Assembly (NCBI GenBank): GCA_947476745.1
Contig: CANJRG010000003.1
Location: 1-64,000, forward strand
Length of the DNA: 64,000 nt
Origin: Acidimicrobiia bacterium
Lineage (GTDB): Bacteria; Actinomycetota; Acidimicrobiia; Acidimicrobiales; CAIXPF01
Direction of reading: 5' to 3'
Both the position numbers and the translations under genes were made by a program. Position 1 is the first letter of the stretch. Each line of letters starts with the position of its first letter. The notes below the pieces were generated by a model, which saw nothing but the letters and a program-made list of their open reading frames with translations, was not told the origin of the DNA and made no database searches. Below are positions 9,611-17,753 of this stretch, in pieces.

Positions 9611-10093
9611 ATGGCCTTGGTGTACTTCGACGCCAGTGCGCTGGTGAAGCTGGTCGTGGACGAGGACGGCAGCGACGTGGTGGCGCAGCTGTGGGACGGG
9701 TGCGACGCCGCGCTCTCGAGCCGCATCGCCTACCCGGAGGTGTGCGCCGCTCTCTCGGCGGCCGGTCGGAACCGGGAGCTGACCCGGTCCGGCGTGCGGG
9801 CTGCGTCGGCGTCGTGGGAGGAGTTCTGGGCGGCGATGCGTCCGGTGGAGCTCACTGCCGCGGTGGCACGCCATGCCGGTGCGCTCGCCCGGACGAGGTC
9901 CTTGCGTGGGGCTGATGCGGTGCATCTTGCGTCGGTCGTGGCCCTCGGTGGCGCCGACGTCGTGTTCGCGGTGTGGGACCGCCGCCTCCATGCGGGTGCA
10001 CGGGCCGAAGGCATCCGGGTCGTCCCCGCGACGTTGCCCGAGCCGAACCTTCCGACCTCGGCACGTGGCCGGGCACCGCGCAGCCGGACGTGA
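9611..10093 (+). CDS. vapC: VapC-like PIN-domain toxin RNase
   Basis: This 160-residue PIN-domain protein has the expected acidic residues: D7 in YFDASALVK, the Glu in YPEVCAAL, and Asp in RGADAVHLA near residue 100, with a fourth acidic position in AVWDRRL. VapC toxins are Mg-dependent endoribonucleases, often cutting tRNA or rRNA. It lies 3 bases after the antitoxin gene and is surely co-transcribed with it. Being directly downstream of BREX, it may stabilise the island or act as part of the defence; that is inference. Confidence 0.88.
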   Translation: MALVYFDASALVKLVVDEDGSDVVAQLWDGCDAALSSRIAYPEVCAALSAAGRNRELTRSGVRAASASWEEFWAAMRPVELTAAVARHAGALARTRSLRGADAVHLASVVALGGADVVFAVWDRRLHAGARAEGIRVVPATLPEPNLPTSARGRAPRSRT

Positions 10094-10196
10094 GGCGGCG
10101 CTCCGGTCGTGATCGCCGCAGGTGCCTAGAGTCGCCGGGGCGGCCGCGGCGCAGCAGGCCGGGCTGCCGTCGGGTACCGACCCCGGGAAGGACGCC

Positions 10197-10679
10197 ATGG
10201 CCGCCAAGAACACGATTTGTCTGTGGTTCGACGGGACCGCGGCCGAGGCTGCGCAGTTCTACGCCGCCACCTTCCCCGACAGCGCGGTAGGTGCCACCTT
10301 CCTCGCCCCGGGCGACTACCCCGACGGTCACGAGGGCGACGTCCTGCTCGTCGAGTTCACGGTGTGCGGCATCGCCTGTGTCGGGTTGAACGGTGGGCCG
10401 ATGTTCACGCCGAACGAGTCGTTCTCGTTCCAGATCGCCACCGACGACCAGGCCGAGACCGACCGGCTGTGGGACGCCATCGTGTCCAACGGGGGCCAGG
10501 AGAGCGCCTGCGGCTGGTGCAAGGACCGCTGGGGCGTCTCGTGGCAGATCACCCCGCGTGCGCTGGTCGACGCCCTCCACGACCCCGATCCCGCAGCCTC
10601 CAAGCGGGCCTACGAGGCGATGATGGAGATGACCAAGATCGACATCGCCATCATCGAGGCCGCCCGTAGAGGGGCCTGA
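10197..10679 (+). CDS. VOC/PhnB-like protein (3-demethylubiquinone-methyltransferase-like domain)
   Basis: This 160-residue single-domain protein starts KNTICLWFDGTAAEAAQFY and contains FPDSAV, the hallmark of the PhnB/YdcE-type glyoxalase-fold family. The central CGIACVGLNGGPMF and C-terminal ACGWCKDRWGVSWQI segments are also typical. Such proteins are cupin-like metal-fold proteins of mostly unknown substrate. The ATG at 10197 is preferred over an upstream in-frame ATG because GGGAAGGA sits just before it and the family begins here. It stands alone and converges with the hydrolase gene on the other strand. Confidence 0.8.
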   Translation: MAAKNTICLWFDGTAAEAAQFYAATFPDSAVGATFLAPGDYPDGHEGDVLLVEFTVCGIACVGLNGGPMFTPNESFSFQIATDDQAETDRLWDAIVSNGGQESACGWCKDRWGVSWQITPRALVDALHDPDPAASKRAYEAMMEMTKIDIAIIEAARRGA

Positions 10680-10683
10680 CCCC

Positions 10684-10715
10684 GCCGGCCGCCCGGCCGA
10701 TCCCGACCGGCCGGC
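10684..10715. terminator. Possible bidirectional terminator between convergent genes
   Basis: Arms GCCGGCCG (10684-10691) and CGGCCGGC (10708-10715) can pair around a 16-base loop, in the gap between the VOC-like gene and the convergent hydrolase. There is no T-run, as is usual in high-GC actinobacteria. Confidence 0.35.
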
Positions 10716-10857
10716 TGCGGTCAGGCGAACGCCCGGATGGGTCCGGTGGCGTGGTAAGTGGCCCTGTCGTTTCCCGTCTCCGCCCTCCGGGTGCCGGCGC
10801 CGCGTTGCCGGTGGCGATGGTCGCGCTCGACGCAGGGAACCTCGCTTCGGTGGCCCG

Positions 10858-11871
10858 CTACCGGGTGCGGGCGGCGGCCACGGTGCGCCCGGCCCAGGCG
10901 ACGTAGCGGTCCAGGGCAGCGGCGGCCAGACCGATCGGGAGCGAGTCGAAGCCGTGCATGCCCTCGGGGTAGACGTCGAGCTCGACGTGGTTGCCGGCCT
11001 GCCGCCAGCGGGCGGCGAGGAACATCGAGTCGTCGATCAACGGGTCGGCGGTGCCCACGCTGATCAGGGCCGGGGGGAGGTCCCGCAGATCGGCGTGCAG
11101 CGGTGAGACCTCGGGCGAGCGCCGGGCCTCGCGGTCGACGCTGCCGACGTATCCCGTGGCCAGCCAGTCGCAGTGCGGGGTGGACAGCACGAGCGGTGCC
11201 GACCCGAAGTTGCGCATGCTCGGGGTGAGGCCGAGGTCGTACCAGCCGTAGCAGAGCAGGGCCCCGGCGAAGGGGCGCAGGCCGTGCCGGTCGCGTAGGC
11301 GCAACAGGGTGGTGACCACCAGGTTGGCCCCGGCGGACTCACCACCGATCAGCACGATCGGCGTGCTCGCCGGGCGCTCGGCGAGCTCACCGGCGTGCTC
11401 GAGGAACCATTGTGCGGCCGCCTCGCAGTCGTCAGGCCCAGCCGGGTACGGGTGCTCGGGGGCGAGCCGGTAGTCGACGCTCACCACCGTGAGGCGCATG
11501 CGGTCGACGATCACCCGCAGCAGGTCGTCGTACTCGTCGGGTCGGCCGTAGGTGAAGCCGCCCCCGTGGATGTGCAGGAACGCCCCGGCGGGCCGCTCGG
11601 CCCGGATGATGCGCAGCGGGATCGGCCCGGCAGGCCCGTCGATGGTGACCGTCGTGGCCCGCGGGTCGGGCACCGGCTTGGGGAACGCGCCGTCTCCTGT
11701 CTCGCGCACCGCACGCAGCCGCGCCGGTGAGATCGTCTCGAGGTGCACGTCGGTCATCGCCGCAGCCATGCGTGCGTTGGCCTCGCGGGCTTCGGCCACG
11801 ACGGCCTCGTCAACGGGGACGAAGGTGAGCTTCATGCCGTTATCGTCCCAGAGCCCGCCGCCGAACACCAT
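10858..11871 (-). CDS. Alpha/beta hydrolase of the hormone-sensitive-lipase family
   Basis: This 337-residue esterase-like protein has the oxyanion-hole motif HIHGGGFTYG, the nucleophile elbow GGESAGAN, and the later acid and His positions GTADPLIDD and GMHGFDSL. The substrate is probably a short-chain carboxylic ester. The first ATG lies 4 bases after the upstream gene's stop, suggesting coupling; a second ATG 12 codons in (11835) is equally plausible because the extra residues are not family-like. It is probably transcribed with the secreted-protein gene upstream. Confidence 0.85.
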   Translation of the reverse strand: MVFGGGLWDDNGMKLTFVPVDEAVVAEAREANARMAAAMTDVHLETISPARLRAVRETGDGAFPKPVPDPRATTVTIDGPAGPIPLRIIRAERPAGAFLHIHGGGFTYGRPDEYDDLLRVIVDRMRLTVVSVDYRLAPEHPYPAGPDDCEAAAQWFLEHAGELAERPASTPIVLIGGESAGANLVVTTLLRLRDRHGLRPFAGALLCYGWYDLGLTPSMRNFGSAPLVLSTPHCDWLATGYVGSVDREARRSPEVSPLHADLRDLPPALISVGTADPLIDDSMFLAARWRQAGNHVELDVYPEGMHGFDSLPIGLAAAALDRYVAWAGRTVAAARTR

Positions 11872-11875
11872 GGCG

Positions 11876-13282
11876 TCACCCGCTGCGGGGCAGCACCCAT
11901 CGCAGGGCGTTGTCGAACAGTTGCCAGCCGGCGTCGTTGCTGACCATCGGGGTGCGGTACCCGAAGTGGGTCACCACCCGTGCGGCGGGCGCGGCCCGGC
12001 CGTCGGCGAGCGTCGCGCCGGGCCGGAAGGTGACCACCGCTGCGGACCCGTTGGCGTGGCGGGCGACCACGTCGCCCCCGGCTGCCGGGGTGATGGCCGC
12101 CAGCGGCGTGGCTGCGCTCACCACGGCGAGCTTCCCGTCGAAGCCGGAGGCGAGGGGATGACCGGCGGTGAATTGCAACGTGGTGGCAGAAATCTCCGCC
12201 TGGCGGGTGGATAGCCCCAGAACCCGGGTGGCGTAGGCCTCTGCGACCACGATGGGTTTGGGGAGTTCCGCCAGCCATGCCGGGATCTTCGAGGGCAGCA
12301 CTGACGAGCTGATCACCACGACGTCGGCGTTCTGCAAGGACGCCGTGGTGAGCGCGTCGTCGTCGACGTCGGTCACCGTGAAGCCGAGTGTGCGCAGGCG
12401 CTTGCGCAGGGGTTCGTCGGCCCGTGCGGTCGGGCTGCCGCTGATCAACGCCGCGCGGGGCAGGACCACTGCAACGCCCGCCGTCGTGGTCGTGGTGGTG
12501 GTCGGTGCGGTGGTGGTGGTGGGTGCGGTTGTGCTGGTCGGCACGGTCGTGGTGGTCGTGGGCGGCACGGTGGTGGTCGTGGGCGAACATCCCCAGGCTG
12601 CGGGGCAGCCCGACCAGCCGTCGGGGGCGCGCAGCGTCTGTCCGGCGGGAACCATCACCACGGTCGACTGCATCGTGATGGGCACGTGCTGATCGAGGTC
12701 GCTGCCCCGGTAGCAGAAGCTTCCACAGCTCTTGCCCATCATCAGCTTGCCCGTCGCCGAGTCCTTGATCATGATGCGCAGCACATCGGGCGGCAGCGAG
12801 AAATCCCAACGCGCCGAGCCGTCGGACTGGGGCTTCTGCCACCACGTCGCCGGCGTCTTCAGCTGGATGTAGAACACACCGCCATCGGTGATCTCGGTGC
12901 CGGAGGAGCAGGTCTCCCAGCGGAAGTCACGGGTGGAAGGCGTGTGCCGCCACATGCACAACTGGAACTTCATCGGCTTCGTCGACGGCTTGTCGACGGC
13001 CAGACGCCAGTACGGCGTGGCGATGGAGTGGTCGACCGGGGACATCCAGCTGCCCGCGACGGCGGAGGCGGGCGTGGCATACGCCGTCGGGGTGGCCACG
13101 AACGTGCCGTCGTGCAACCTCGTCTGCGCGAGCGGCGGGGAGCCGCCATCTTCGGCGGACGCGGAGGCGGCGACGCCTAGCGGGAGCAGTGTTGCGGCCA
13201 GCAGCACGATCAGCGTGGCGGCGAGAGCGGAACTCGACCTGATGATGTTCCGCCACGGCCACCGGCTTGCACGCATCCACAA
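11876..13282 (-). CDS. Secreted two-domain protein with Thr-rich linker, function unknown
   Basis: The 468-residue product begins with a positively charged segment and a hydrophobic stretch (residues about 20-42) ending in ASASA, a good Sec signal peptide. An N-terminal secreted domain (about 45-225) contains several Cys, including FQLCMWRHTP and ETCSSG. A Thr/Pro linker of repeated TTTT/PTTTT units (about 231-262, bases 12495-12590) leads to a C-terminal Rossmann-like domain (ISGSPTARADEPLRKRL..., ADVVVISSS) resembling ThuA or glutamine-amidotransferase-like folds. Similar architectures occur in actinobacterial exported proteins. No catalytic site is clear. It shares a likely operon with the hydrolase. 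Confidence 0.7.
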   Translation of the reverse strand: MWMRASRWPWRNIIRSSSALAATLIVLLAATLLPLGVAASASAEDGGSPPLAQTRLHDGTFVATPTAYATPASAVAGSWMSPVDHSIATPYWRLAVDKPSTKPMKFQLCMWRHTPSTRDFRWETCSSGTEITDGGVFYIQLKTPATWWQKPQSDGSARWDFSLPPDVLRIMIKDSATGKLMMGKSCGSFCYRGSDLDQHVPITMQSTVVMVPAGQTLRAPDGWSGCPAAWGCSPTTTTVPPTTTTTVPTSTTAPTTTTAPTTTTTTTAGVAVVLPRAALISGSPTARADEPLRKRLRTLGFTVTDVDDDALTTASLQNADVVVISSSVLPSKIPAWLAELPKPIVVAEAYATRVLGLSTRQAEISATTLQFTAGHPLASGFDGKLAVVSAATPLAAITPAAGGDVVARHANGSAAVVTFRPGATLADGRAAPAARVVTHFGYRTPMVSNDAGWQLFDNALRWVLPRSG

Positions 13283-13373
13283 GGGTCACCATGACGGGGT
13301 GGGACGTGCGTCCCATGATGTGGCGATCCTCGCCGGATGCCGCCACGGTCGCTGGTCGCCTCCTGGTCGCTGT

Positions 13374-14396
13374 TCAGATGCGGCGGAGCCACAGGCTGGC
13401 GCCGGCGTTGCGTGCTGACAACGGAGCGGCGGCGAGCAACGCCTCGGGCCAGTTCCGCATCAGGAAGCTGTTCCACAACTCGATCTGATAGTGCGGGTTC
13501 TCGGCCAGATAGGCCCGCAGCAGGTAGGCCTCATTCCAGTTGCGTCCTTCGCGCAACCACTCCTCGGGGTACTCGAACGGCCAGGCGATGTCGTGCAGGT
13601 GGACGTACACCCCTGCGGCGATGCGGGGCAGCACCTCGAACACCAGGAGGTTCACGTCGCTGCCGGCTTTGGCGACATGGGTCGAGTCGATGAAACAGAT
13701 GTCGCCCGGTTCGAGTGCGGCGAACACGTCCAGATCGATGTCCTGCACTCCGCATCGGTGCAGGGTGACCGCATCGAGGTCCTCGGGACGCAGCCGGGCC
13801 TCGAGGCGGTCGGGGAAGGGCTCGATGAAGGTCAACGACATCGTCTGGCCGAAACAGGTGGCATTGACGTCGAGGGCCAGAGCCGAGGACCACCCCGAGC
13901 CGACCTCGACGTAGCGCGCCGGCCGGAGCAACCGCAGCATCCCGTACAGCAGCGAGGCATCGTCGTGCCCGTACTGGTCGTTGGCGAAGCCGTAGCGCAG
14001 TCCGCCCATCGGCTCGTCGCCGAAGGGGATCTCCGCAATGAACGGGGCGAGCGCCCCTAACCGCTCGAGTTGCGCGTCGACCCTCAGGTCGATTCCCGCC
14101 AGCGTCGCCGGGTTGGCCGAGGCCAGCGGCCGGGCGTGCTCGGCGAGCCAGACCGGGTCACCGACGGGCGAATAGAAGTGACCGGGTGGGAACAGTTGCC
14201 CGGCCTCCAACTCGGTGACGCGCCGGCGCAGCGCTCCGGCCTCGGTGTCGGCGGCCCGCAGAGCGTCGACGTCAGCCCTTGCGGCAGCGAGTTCCCGGCT
14301 GGCGAGGTCGCGCTCGGTGAGTAGACGGGCGACTGGGGGGAGTCGACGCCACGCCGGGCCGAGCCGACGTCGCAGGCCGGAGAGGATCGACCTCAT
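13374..14396 (-). CDS. Class I SAM-dependent methyltransferase with N-terminal coiled coil
   Basis: The 340-residue product has a basic N-terminus, a short heptad-like coil (about residues 25-60) and a methyltransferase-24-like core with YVEVGSGWSSAL as the SAM-binding loop and CFIDSTHVAK as motif II. The segment VYVHLHDIAWPFEYPEEW resembles glycan- or cephalosporin-type methyltransferases of this family. The ATG at 14396 is chosen over one 16 codons upstream because AAGGGGAA precedes it at good spacing. It faces the upstream toxin-antitoxin cluster and is separated from it by a gene remnant. The substrate is unknown, but surface polysaccharide is a fair guess. Confidence 0.75.
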   Translation of the reverse strand: MRSILSGLRRRLGPAWRRLPPVARLLTERDLASRELAAARADVDALRAADTEAGALRRRVTELEAGQLFPPGHFYSPVGDPVWLAEHARPLASANPATLAGIDLRVDAQLERLGALAPFIAEIPFGDEPMGGLRYGFANDQYGHDDASLLYGMLRLLRPARYVEVGSGWSSALALDVNATCFGQTMSLTFIEPFPDRLEARLRPEDLDAVTLHRCGVQDIDLDVFAALEPGDICFIDSTHVAKAGSDVNLLVFEVLPRIAAGVYVHLHDIAWPFEYPEEWLREGRNWNEAYLLRAYLAENPHYQIELWNSFLMRNWPEALLAAAPLSARNAGASLWLRRI

Positions 14397-14696
14397 GGTC
14401 CGGTTCCCCTTGCGGGCCCGGTTGGCGCCTCGGACTCGTTCCAAGTGGTCCTCCCTTGTCGACCGAGGTTATTCCTGCACCCACCGGCGGAGCGGCATCC
14501 AGGCGGGTTCGTTCGTCGGGTGCGTGAGGTCCCGGGAGCCGGGCTGGATGACGTTCCGGCCGCTCGGTGCCGGTTCATCACCGGTGTGGATCGCTCCGTG
14601 TGGGCGCGACCTTGTGCGATACGCCGTGCGTGCCCGGCACACGGCGTGTTGCTGCTCGGGTCCGGCGCTCGTCCGGTTCGGTCGCTTCGGCGCCGT

Positions 14697-14941
14697 TCAG
14701 AACGCCCGGATGGGGCGTGTGAGAACCGAACCGTCGTTAAAGGGGTTGTTGTAGTCGCCGGAGACCCAGGCGTTCTCTCCCAGGCTTGCATCGCAGATGC
14801 CTGACTTGCCGAAGCCGATCTGCCAGTACGACGTCGTGCCGGACTGCTGCACCGCGTTGTTCACGAAGCGCCCGAAGTCCTCAGCGCCTTGGCGCCTGCC
14901 TCGCGGAGCGCGGCACGCAAACGATCCCAGTCGTCGTCCAT
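14697..14941 (-). pseudogene. Possible frameshifted small gene
   Basis: An ATG at 14941 opens MDDDWDRLRAALREAGA, which runs out of frame at bases around 14860. In the neighbouring frame the reading continues smoothly as AEDFGRFVNNAVQQSG and on to GDYNNPFNDGSVLTR before a stop at 14697. Removing one base near 14888 would join both into about 80 residues. This looks like a single frameshift in a small gene, but no homologue is recognised and there is no strong ribosome site. A sequencing error is also possible. Confidence 0.35.
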
Positions 14942-15080
14942 TTGAGGGGGTAACCCGGAGATCGCCGTCTCCCAGGACCATCAACCGGCCGATCGGCGTC
15001 ACCCGGCGGGGACCGGCGTCGGAGCGTCACCCGTGCTACCTCGGCCCGACCTGTGTGCCGTTCGGCGACGACTCGGGTGC

Positions 15081-15359
15081 TCACGTCCTCCGATACGCAT
15101 CGGCTCGTGCGAACACGCCGACCACGGTGACGCAGTGAAGTTCCTCATCGATCCGGTACAGGACCCGGTAGGTGCCTCGCCGGGTGCTGTGCCGATCGTC
15201 CAATGGCGGACGAAGTCGCTTTCCCACACGTCGAGGGTTGTCGAGCAGCGGCCCGACGATGAATTCGAACGCCGCAACTGCGACGGCCTCGGGTAGCGAT
15301 TCGGAAAGCTGCCGGCGAGCCGACGGGGCAACGATCAGCTCGTAGCGGGCGTCTGTCAC
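15081..15359 (-). CDS. RelE/ParE-family toxin
   Basis: This 92-residue basic protein begins YELIVAPSARRQL and has DNPRRVGKRL, RRGTYRVLYRIDEE and a C-terminal VVGVFARADAY, the order expected for RelE/ParE toxins. RelE cleaves ribosome-bound mRNA, whereas ParE poisons gyrase; the sequence looks closer to RelE. It overlaps the upstream antitoxin gene by 4 bases (ATGA). Confidence 0.88.
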   Translation of the reverse strand: MTDARYELIVAPSARRQLSESLPEAVAVAAFEFIVGPLLDNPRRVGKRLRPPLDDRHSTRRGTYRVLYRIDEELHCVTVVGVFARADAYRRT

Positions 15360-15640
15360 CGCTGGCGTTTGCGCATTGCCGCCCGCAGCATCGCCTCGCT
15401 CTCGCCGTGTCCGGCAGCGAGCTCGGCGTCGGCGGCGGCGAGCGCACGGAGGATGTCACCGTCCGACAGCACGGCGATGGTCTCCTCCAGGCTTTCAAGG
15501 TCCTCAACTGCGACCAGCACCGCGGCGGGTCGTCCGTGCACCGTGACGGTGACCCGATCGTGGTGGGCGCCGACCTGAGCGACCAGCTCGGAGAGATGGG
15601 CCTTGACGTCGGCAAGAGACCGGCTTTCTGACATGGTCAT
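15356..15640 (-). CDS. Phd/YefM-type antitoxin of the RelE pair
   Basis: The 94-residue product contains SRSLADVKAHLSELVAQV followed by VTVHGRPAAVLVAVEDLESLEE, a textbook Phd/YefM dimerisation and DNA-binding fold, and an acidic helix that should wrap the toxin. Three ATGs are possible (15652, 15640, 15634). I prefer 15640 because a -10-like TATGGT ends 7 bases upstream, giving a leaderless message; no ribosome site is seen for any of them. The toxin gene overlaps its end. Confidence 0.85.
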   Translation of the reverse strand: MTMSESRSLADVKAHLSELVAQVGAHHDRVTVTVHGRPAAVLVAVEDLESLEETIAVLSDGDILRALAAADAELAAGHGESEAMLRAAMRKRQR

Positions 15641-15653
15641 AAATATGACCATA
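15633..15653 (-). promoter_or_regulatory. Operator and -10 of the RelBE-type pair
   Basis: ATGGTCAT and ATGACCAT (15633-15640 and 15645-15652) form a perfect inverted repeat around AAAT. The minus-strand -10-like TATGGT and the start codon both lie inside it, so antitoxin bound here would block its own transcription. Confidence 0.55.
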
Positions 15654-15834
15654 TCGGCGCTCGGCGGTCAACCTCGTCGGAAGCATGAAGTCCCTACCGA
15701 CGGCATCTCGGCACGCACACTTCTGTGGGTCATTGGACATGATCCGTCGAGCGCGGCATGCGCACCCACATCGCATCCGGACGATCTCCACCGCCGTGAC
15801 GGGAGAGACGCTCCCGACGGCGGAGGAACCAGCG

Positions 15835-16122
15835 ATGGCCATCCAGTCGTCAACCCAGGGCCGGGCGGCACAGGCACATGCCGCCCACCGTCGGCCGGTC
15901 GTGCACGGCGCTTCGGGAGAGGCACCTTCGGTGGTGGGGGAGCACGCCACCGCACGGCTGCTGGCGGTCACCGAGGTGTGCGACCGCCTCGGCGTCACCC
16001 GTTCGACGTGGAACAAGTGGCGCGGTCGGGGCGACACGCCGCGGGTCGTGAAGCTGCCGAACGGAAGTCTGCGGATTCGCGAGTGCGATCTGGCCGCCTG
16101 GGTCGAGGGGCGGTTCGCGTGA
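15835..16122 (+). CDS. Excisionase-like helix-turn-helix protein
   Basis: The 95-residue product has an AlpA/MerR-like winged helix: LAVTEVCDRLGVTRSTWNKW, then the wing VVKLPNGSLRIRECDLAAWVEG. These small proteins direct excision or regulate integrases of actinobacterial integrative elements. The ATG at 15835 is chosen over an earlier in-frame ATG because GGAGG lies 8 bases upstream; the preceding 50 codons have no domain character. The stop overlaps the integrase start by one base. Confidence 0.82.
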   Translation: MAIQSSTQGRAAQAHAAHRRPVVHGASGEAPSVVGEHATARLLAVTEVCDRLGVTRSTWNKWRGRGDTPRVVKLPNGSLRIRECDLAAWVEGRFA

Positions 16123-17432
16123 TGGGCCCGTATCGACAGAAGATCAACGTCGGCGCCCTCTCCGATCGCCGCAAGTCCCGTCCGACGCCCAAACCCTGGG
16201 TGGTCCGCTGGAGCGTGGACGCCGTCCCGAAGGCTGCCTCGTTCCCGTCGAAGGCGACCGCGGAGTTGTTCCGGTCGGGTCTGATCACCGCCGTCCACGC
16301 CGGCGAGCGGTTCGACGAGCGGACCGGGCTGCCCGTCTTGTGGGCACCGAAGCAGTCCTACACGGTGCTCGAATGGACCCGGGAGTGGTTGGCCGGCGAA
16401 TGGGACGACCTCGAACTGCGCACGAGGAGCTCGCTCGTGGAGGCACCGGCGTTCTTCGTGATCGCCTGCCGCCCCGGCGAAGCGCCGGTGCTGAACGAGG
16501 AGGGTCACACGGTGATGCGCCGGTATCTGCGCGACAGCCTCAGGCTGAAAAGCAAGGCGCCTGCCGAGGAGCCCATGCTCGAGAAGGTCATCGCCAAGTG
16601 GTCGCTACCGCTGAGCGCGCTGGATCCCGACCTGCTGCACAAGGTCGACCAGCAGCTGTCGACCCGACTCGACGGAACCCCGCGCGGCAACTCGGGGAAG
16701 AAGTACAAGAAGGTCGCGCGCCAGTGCGTCCGGGCGGCACTTGCCCGTCGGATCATCACCGCAGATCCGTTCCCACCCACGCCGCCGGGCTGCAAGACGC
16801 GCAAGAAGAATCGCCTGACAGAGGCGACCGTGCCCAAGGAGGTGCCGACCCTGGCTGAGATCGAGCCCGTCCTCGCGGCATTGGTGTCACACCAGCCTTC
16901 CAGCCGGGACTACGCAGTCATGAGCGGCGTTGCGTTCTACGCCGGTCTGCGGCCCAGCGAGGTGGACGACCTCATGGTCAAGGACCTGTCGCTGCCGTTG
17001 AGCGGGTTCGGGAAGATCGAGGTGGAACGGGCCAACGTCCGCGTCGAGGAACCGGGTAAACCGAAGAACGGCAAGCGTTCGGTGCCGATCCCGCCGGTGC
17101 TGGTGGAGATCCTGCGGGGGCACCTCACTCGCCACGGTCTCACCGACGGGTTCCTGTTCCGGACCAGCGAAGGCAAGCGCCTCACCAACTCGAACTGGAA
17201 CCGGAACCTCAAGAACGGCTGCCGCATTGCTGGCGTCGAGCCGATGACGCCGTACACGCTGCGGGCGGCGAACGCGACGATGCTCGCTTCGTCCGGCGCG
17301 CCCGACGCGGAGATCGCCGCCCGCCTCGGTCACTCGGTGGAGATGCTGCACAGGCACTACTTGTTGCGGCCCCGTGGTGGCCAGGAGGAGGCCAACGAGA
17401 TGATCCTCGCCTACCTCGACAAGGCGAGCTGA
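16122..17432 (+). CDS. Tyrosine-recombinase integrase
   Basis: The 436-residue site-specific recombinase has an N-terminal arm-binding region, a core-binding region around residues 70-200, and a C-terminal catalytic domain. Visible catalytic positions are Arg in YAGLRPSE (near 277), the YTLR motif (Arg with Tyr in place of the usual His, a variant common in actinobacterial integrases), LGHS, and nucleophile Tyr in HRHYLL (near 413). It overlaps the excisionase stop (TGATG) and should act on an attachment site in the host chromosome. It reads towards the terminator at 17459. Confidence 0.92.
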   Translation: MGPYRQKINVGALSDRRKSRPTPKPWVVRWSVDAVPKAASFPSKATAELFRSGLITAVHAGERFDERTGLPVLWAPKQSYTVLEWTREWLAGEWDDLELRTRSSLVEAPAFFVIACRPGEAPVLNEEGHTVMRRYLRDSLRLKSKAPAEEPMLEKVIAKWSLPLSALDPDLLHKVDQQLSTRLDGTPRGNSGKKYKKVARQCVRAALARRIITADPFPPTPPGCKTRKKNRLTEATVPKEVPTLAEIEPVLAALVSHQPSSRDYAVMSGVAFYAGLRPSEVDDLMVKDLSLPLSGFGKIEVERANVRVEEPGKPKNGKRSVPIPPVLVEILRGHLTRHGLTDGFLFRTSEGKRLTNSNWNRNLKNGCRIAGVEPMTPYTLRAANATMLASSGAPDAEIAARLGHSVEMLHRHYLLRPRGGQEEANEMILAYLDKAS

Positions 17433-17753
17433 CCGGGAGTCAGTGCAAAGGCTTCGGCCGTCCGGCTCGGTGACCCCGAGCCGGACGGTCCTGCGAACTC
17501 GCCGGCTGCGGACATCTCGACTTCACTCGACTCATCTGCCCCGTGGATGCAGGTCTTCGGCCCCGATGGATCCCCTTGTGCTTACGAAGGTCTGTCTCGC
17601 CGCGACATCCGGGCGCAGGTGCGGGTGTGCACGGCGCGGCCATCGCGCTCGGCGACGTGTCCCGCCGGTTCGCAGCCGCCGACACGGTGCCTCCCACGGC
17701 AGCTGTTCTACAGTGCCGGCCGCGGGTCCGCACACCGTTGGGGGACGGGGAAC
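17433..17753. other. Intergenic region between integrase and repeat protein
   Basis: Besides the terminator hairpin I see no gene here. The open frame that continues upstream of the following ATG shows no coding character. A promoter for the next gene is expected, but none stands out. Confidence 0.5.
17459..17489 (+). terminator. Rho-independent-type terminator after the integrase
   Basis: A perfect 13-bp stem (CCGTCCGGCTCGG / CCGAGCCGGACGG) with a 5-base loop begins 27 bases after the integrase stop. There is no clear T-run, as is common in this GC range. Confidence 0.6.

Noticed and set aside
10122-10196. Earlier start of the VOC-like gene
   Set aside because: The extra 25 residues are not family-like, and the ribosome site lies before the ATG at 10197.
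12495-12590. Simple-sequence DNA repeat as a separate element
   Set aside because: It encodes the Thr/Pro linker of the secreted protein in frame and is explained by it.
17432-17753. Attachment site next to the integrase
   Set aside because: No duplicated tRNA end or clear direct repeat was found here.
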